From the NCBI RefSeq assembly GCF_900119365.1, contig NZ_FPJO01000039.1, positions 1 to 51,313 of the forward strand: 51,313 bases of DNA, in the 5' to 3' direction. Source of the DNA: Streptomyces atratus (lineage in GTDB: Bacteria > Actinomycetota > Actinomycetes > Streptomycetales > Streptomycetaceae). A program made the position numbers and the translations under genes. The notes under the pieces are model-generated. The model made no database searches, was not told the DNA's origin, and worked only from the letters and a program-made list of their open reading frames with translations. Position 1 is the stretch's first letter, and each line of letters begins with the position of its first letter. Below, piece by piece: positions 49,810-51,313 of this stretch.

Positions 49810-50381
49810 CCTCACCTGACCGTAGCTCAGCCGAACGTGAGGCGGCGGAGGCAATCACCTATCGCGTGGCGGAGAGCGAAAGAGACAAGTCCGCCGTCAT
49901 CAAGGGCGAGTTCAGCTCGGATGCCGTCTTCGAAGTAGTCGGTTCCGAGGGCGGGTTCACCTTTCGGCCCGTCCGGCTGGACCCGCCGGTTCACAAGGTC
50001 TTCCCCGACGACGGGCCCGAGGCCGCCGATGTGACATCGGAGAGCAAGCGGCGGTTTGTCGCGGTAGATGGCGAACTCGTATGCGGCTATGTCGATACGG
50101 AGTATGAGCCCTGGAACCGGCGGCTGATCATTGCCGATATCGAGGTGGCTGGGCCGTACCAAGGCCGGGGAATCGGGCGGACACTCATGAGTCACGCCAT
50201 CGGCTGGGCCCGGGAATGCAGTGCCGGGCACGTGTGGCTGGAAGTGACGAACATCAACGCTCCGGCCATCCGCGCCTACCAGCGGATGGGGTTCACCTTC
50301 TGCGGCTTGGACACTTCCCTGTACCACGGTACCGAGTCCGAGGGGGAGACGGCACTGTACATGAGCCTCTTCCTCGACTGA
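49806..50381 (+). CDS. streptothricin/nourseothricin N-acetyltransferase-like GNAT
   Basis: 191 residues from ATG 49806. Along its whole length it follows streptothricin acetyltransferases: FSSDAVFEVVGSEGGFTFRP, LDPPVHKVFPDD, VDTEYEPWNRRLIIADIEVA, the acetyl-CoA loop GPYQGRGIGRTLMSHAIGWA, then HVWLEVTNINAPAIRAYQRM, GFTFCGLDTSLYHGTESEGE and ALYMSLFLD. It would acetylate the beta-lysyl amine of streptothricin-class antibiotics and give self-resistance or acquired resistance. The gene sits between two parts of an IS1380 transposase. The GAGG before ATG is unusually close, so expression may depend on the IS reading frame. Confidence 0.88.
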   Translation: MTSPDRSSAEREAAEAITYRVAESERDKSAVIKGEFSSDAVFEVVGSEGGFTFRPVRLDPPVHKVFPDDGPEAADVTSESKRRFVAVDGELVCGYVDTEYEPWNRRLIIADIEVAGPYQGRGIGRTLMSHAIGWARECSAGHVWLEVTNINAPAIRAYQRMGFTFCGLDTSLYHGTESEGETALYMSLFLD

Positions 50382-50474
50382 TCCGCTGGCCGGTAGCCGG
50401 TCCAGTGCTTGGACATGGAGACGCGGATGTCCTCTGAGCTGGGACGATGGGACTTCCTACGGTTCCACGTCCGA

Positions 50475-50835
50475 ATACACAGTGCGGGTGCCGCAGCGGA
50501 CGCCAAGGTCACCAGCATCGTGGCCGGTATGGCCGTGGGGGCGGACAGCATTGACGACCTGGACGTCCTGCGGCACGGTGCGATACCGGCCCTGTTCGCG
50601 GGATCCGTGCCCTCTCCACGCTCGGCACGTTCCTGCGCGCGTTCACTCACGGCCATGCGCTCCAACTCCACGCCGTGCACCGCAGGTTCCTCGCCGCGCT
50701 GGCCGCACACACCCCGCTGCTGCCGGGCGCCGGCGAGACGGCGTTCATCGATGTCGAATCCACCCACAAACGCGTCTACGGCCGCACCAAGCAGGGCGCG
50801 GAGTACGGCCGGTTCAAAGGGATACGCAAGCGGGA
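50475..50835 (+). pseudogene. IS1380-family transposase, internal piece
   Basis: Frame SAGAAADAKVTSIVAGMAVG, ADSIDDLDVLRHGAIPALFA, then after a one-base frameshift near 50601 TLGTFLRAFTHGHALQLHAV, HRRFLAALAAHTPLLPGAGE, TAFIDVESTHKRVYGRTKQG and AEYGRFKG. It contains the first catalytic Asp (FIDVEST). After 50835 the match stops. A short unassigned ORF end (ESHLFEAAEVIDFATSWIEH) follows to 50940. Confidence 0.82.
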
Positions 50836-51108
50836 ATCGGCCGGCAGGGCAGAGTCGGCGCTGCCGAGAGTCATCTGTTCGAGGCCGCGGAAGTCATCGA
50901 CTTCGCCACTTCCTGGATCGAACACAAACTGAACAGGTAGACGCAGCAGAGGTATCCGCACGTCTCCGGCCCGCTGTGATCAAGAACCACAGCCAGAGCA
51001 GCCAAGGGCCGGTCAGTCCGCCCGAAGGGGTACACGAACGGTGAACCTTCCCCTTGATCGTGGACACCTGGAGACTGGGACGTGAGAGCCCAGAGGAAGC
51101 AGTGCCAG

Positions 51109-51313
51109 GTGGGAAGCAAGTACACGAAGCGGTACTCGGAGGAGTACAAGCGGGACGCGATCGAACTCGTGCGGTCGTCGGGACGGACGGTGACCGAGGT
51201 TGCCCGGGAGCTCGGCGTCAGTTCGGAGTCACTGCGGGGCTGGGTGAAGAAGGCCCGCGCTGCCCAGGACACCGGATCGGGACCTGGTTCCGTGCGAGCG
51301 GGGCGGGCCGCCG
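51109..51313 (+). CDS. IS3-family transposase OrfA, cut by the window edge
   Basis: GTG 51109 with AGGAAG upstream gives VGSKYTKRYSEEYKRDAIEL, VRSSGRTVTEVARELGVSSE and SLRGWVKKARAAQDTGSG, running off the right end. This is the HTH_Tnp_1 domain of IS3 OrfA. The IS end lies near 51058 (CGTGGACACCTGGAG). Whether OrfB follows is outside the window. Confidence 0.88.
   Translation, partial: MGSKYTKRYSEEYKRDAIELVRSSGRTVTEVARELGVSSESLRGWVKKARAAQDTGSGPGSVRAGRAA

Noticed and set aside
1..51313. CRISPR arrays, tRNA and rRNA genes
   Set aside because: No regularly spaced repeats, no tRNA cloverleaf with a TTCGA-type T-loop and CCA context, and no rRNA-like sequence were found by eye.

Overview
The window is high-GC actinomycete DNA and reads as Streptomyces or a close relative. 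The evidence is GTG/TTG starts, TGA-overlap translational coupling, and family names and repeats typical of Streptomyces (DUF6104, DUF6193, DUF6194, DUF6262, helicase-associated domains). No ribosomal, tRNA or central housekeeping gene is visible. Transposase, recombinase and integrase fragments occur about every 2-3 kb, so this looks like accessory chromosome, for example an arm or subtelomeric region, or an old island.

Layout. 1-3.4 kb: transposase scraps, a DUF4267 membrane protein, a broken NADPH:quinone-type oxidoreductase facing an HxlR regulator, and an in-frame IS5-transposase/serine-recombinase chimera. 3.6-7.7 kb: a DJ-1/PfpI protein facing a MocR regulator, and an oxidoreductase facing a TetR regulator. 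7.66-9.24 kb: a decayed Tn3-family derivative bounded by 52-bp inverted repeats, with an internally deleted resolvase and the N-terminal third of a transposase. 9.4-12.1 kb: broken Uma2, an unrecognised gene, a perfect 24-bp palindrome and a three-way chimeric pseudogene. 12.19-17.5 kb: a Tn3-family tnpA 3' end split by a ~4.95-kb Tn554-like element (two tyrosine recombinases plus DUF6194 and double-MerR cargo). 17.7-29.6 kb: MFS transporter, DUF2785 protein, GNAT enzyme, NucA/NucB-type nuclease, LLM oxidoreductase/TetR pair, alpha/beta-hydrolase/TetR pair, and many gene remnants.

29.86-42.57 kb is the largest intact block: five tightly packed minus-strand genes. In transcription order they encode a DUF4132 protein, a 1640-residue protein, a MoxR-type AAA+ ATPase, a DUF5682-VWA fusion and a SWIM zinc-finger protein. 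They probably act as one ATPase/MIDAS-adaptor system, and the set recalls the uncharacterised E. coli yehI-yehQ cluster. A strong hairpin closes the operon.

42.9-51.3 kb: IS110, IS5, DUF6104 and helicase-associated remnants, a small secreted protein, then an ATGA-coupled pair of a class II terpene-cyclase-like protein with a DxDTT motif and a HAD phosphatase. That architecture suggests drimane-type sesquiterpenoid synthesis. Next come a 5'-truncated M20 peptidase, a truncated MFS transporter, a streptothricin/nourseothricin-acetyltransferase-like gene inside a split IS1380 transposase, and an IS3 OrfA running off the right edge.

Two themes recur. One is divergent regulator-enzyme pairs with palindromes in the shared spacer. 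The other is mosaic reading frames made by transposon-mediated deletion and fusion.
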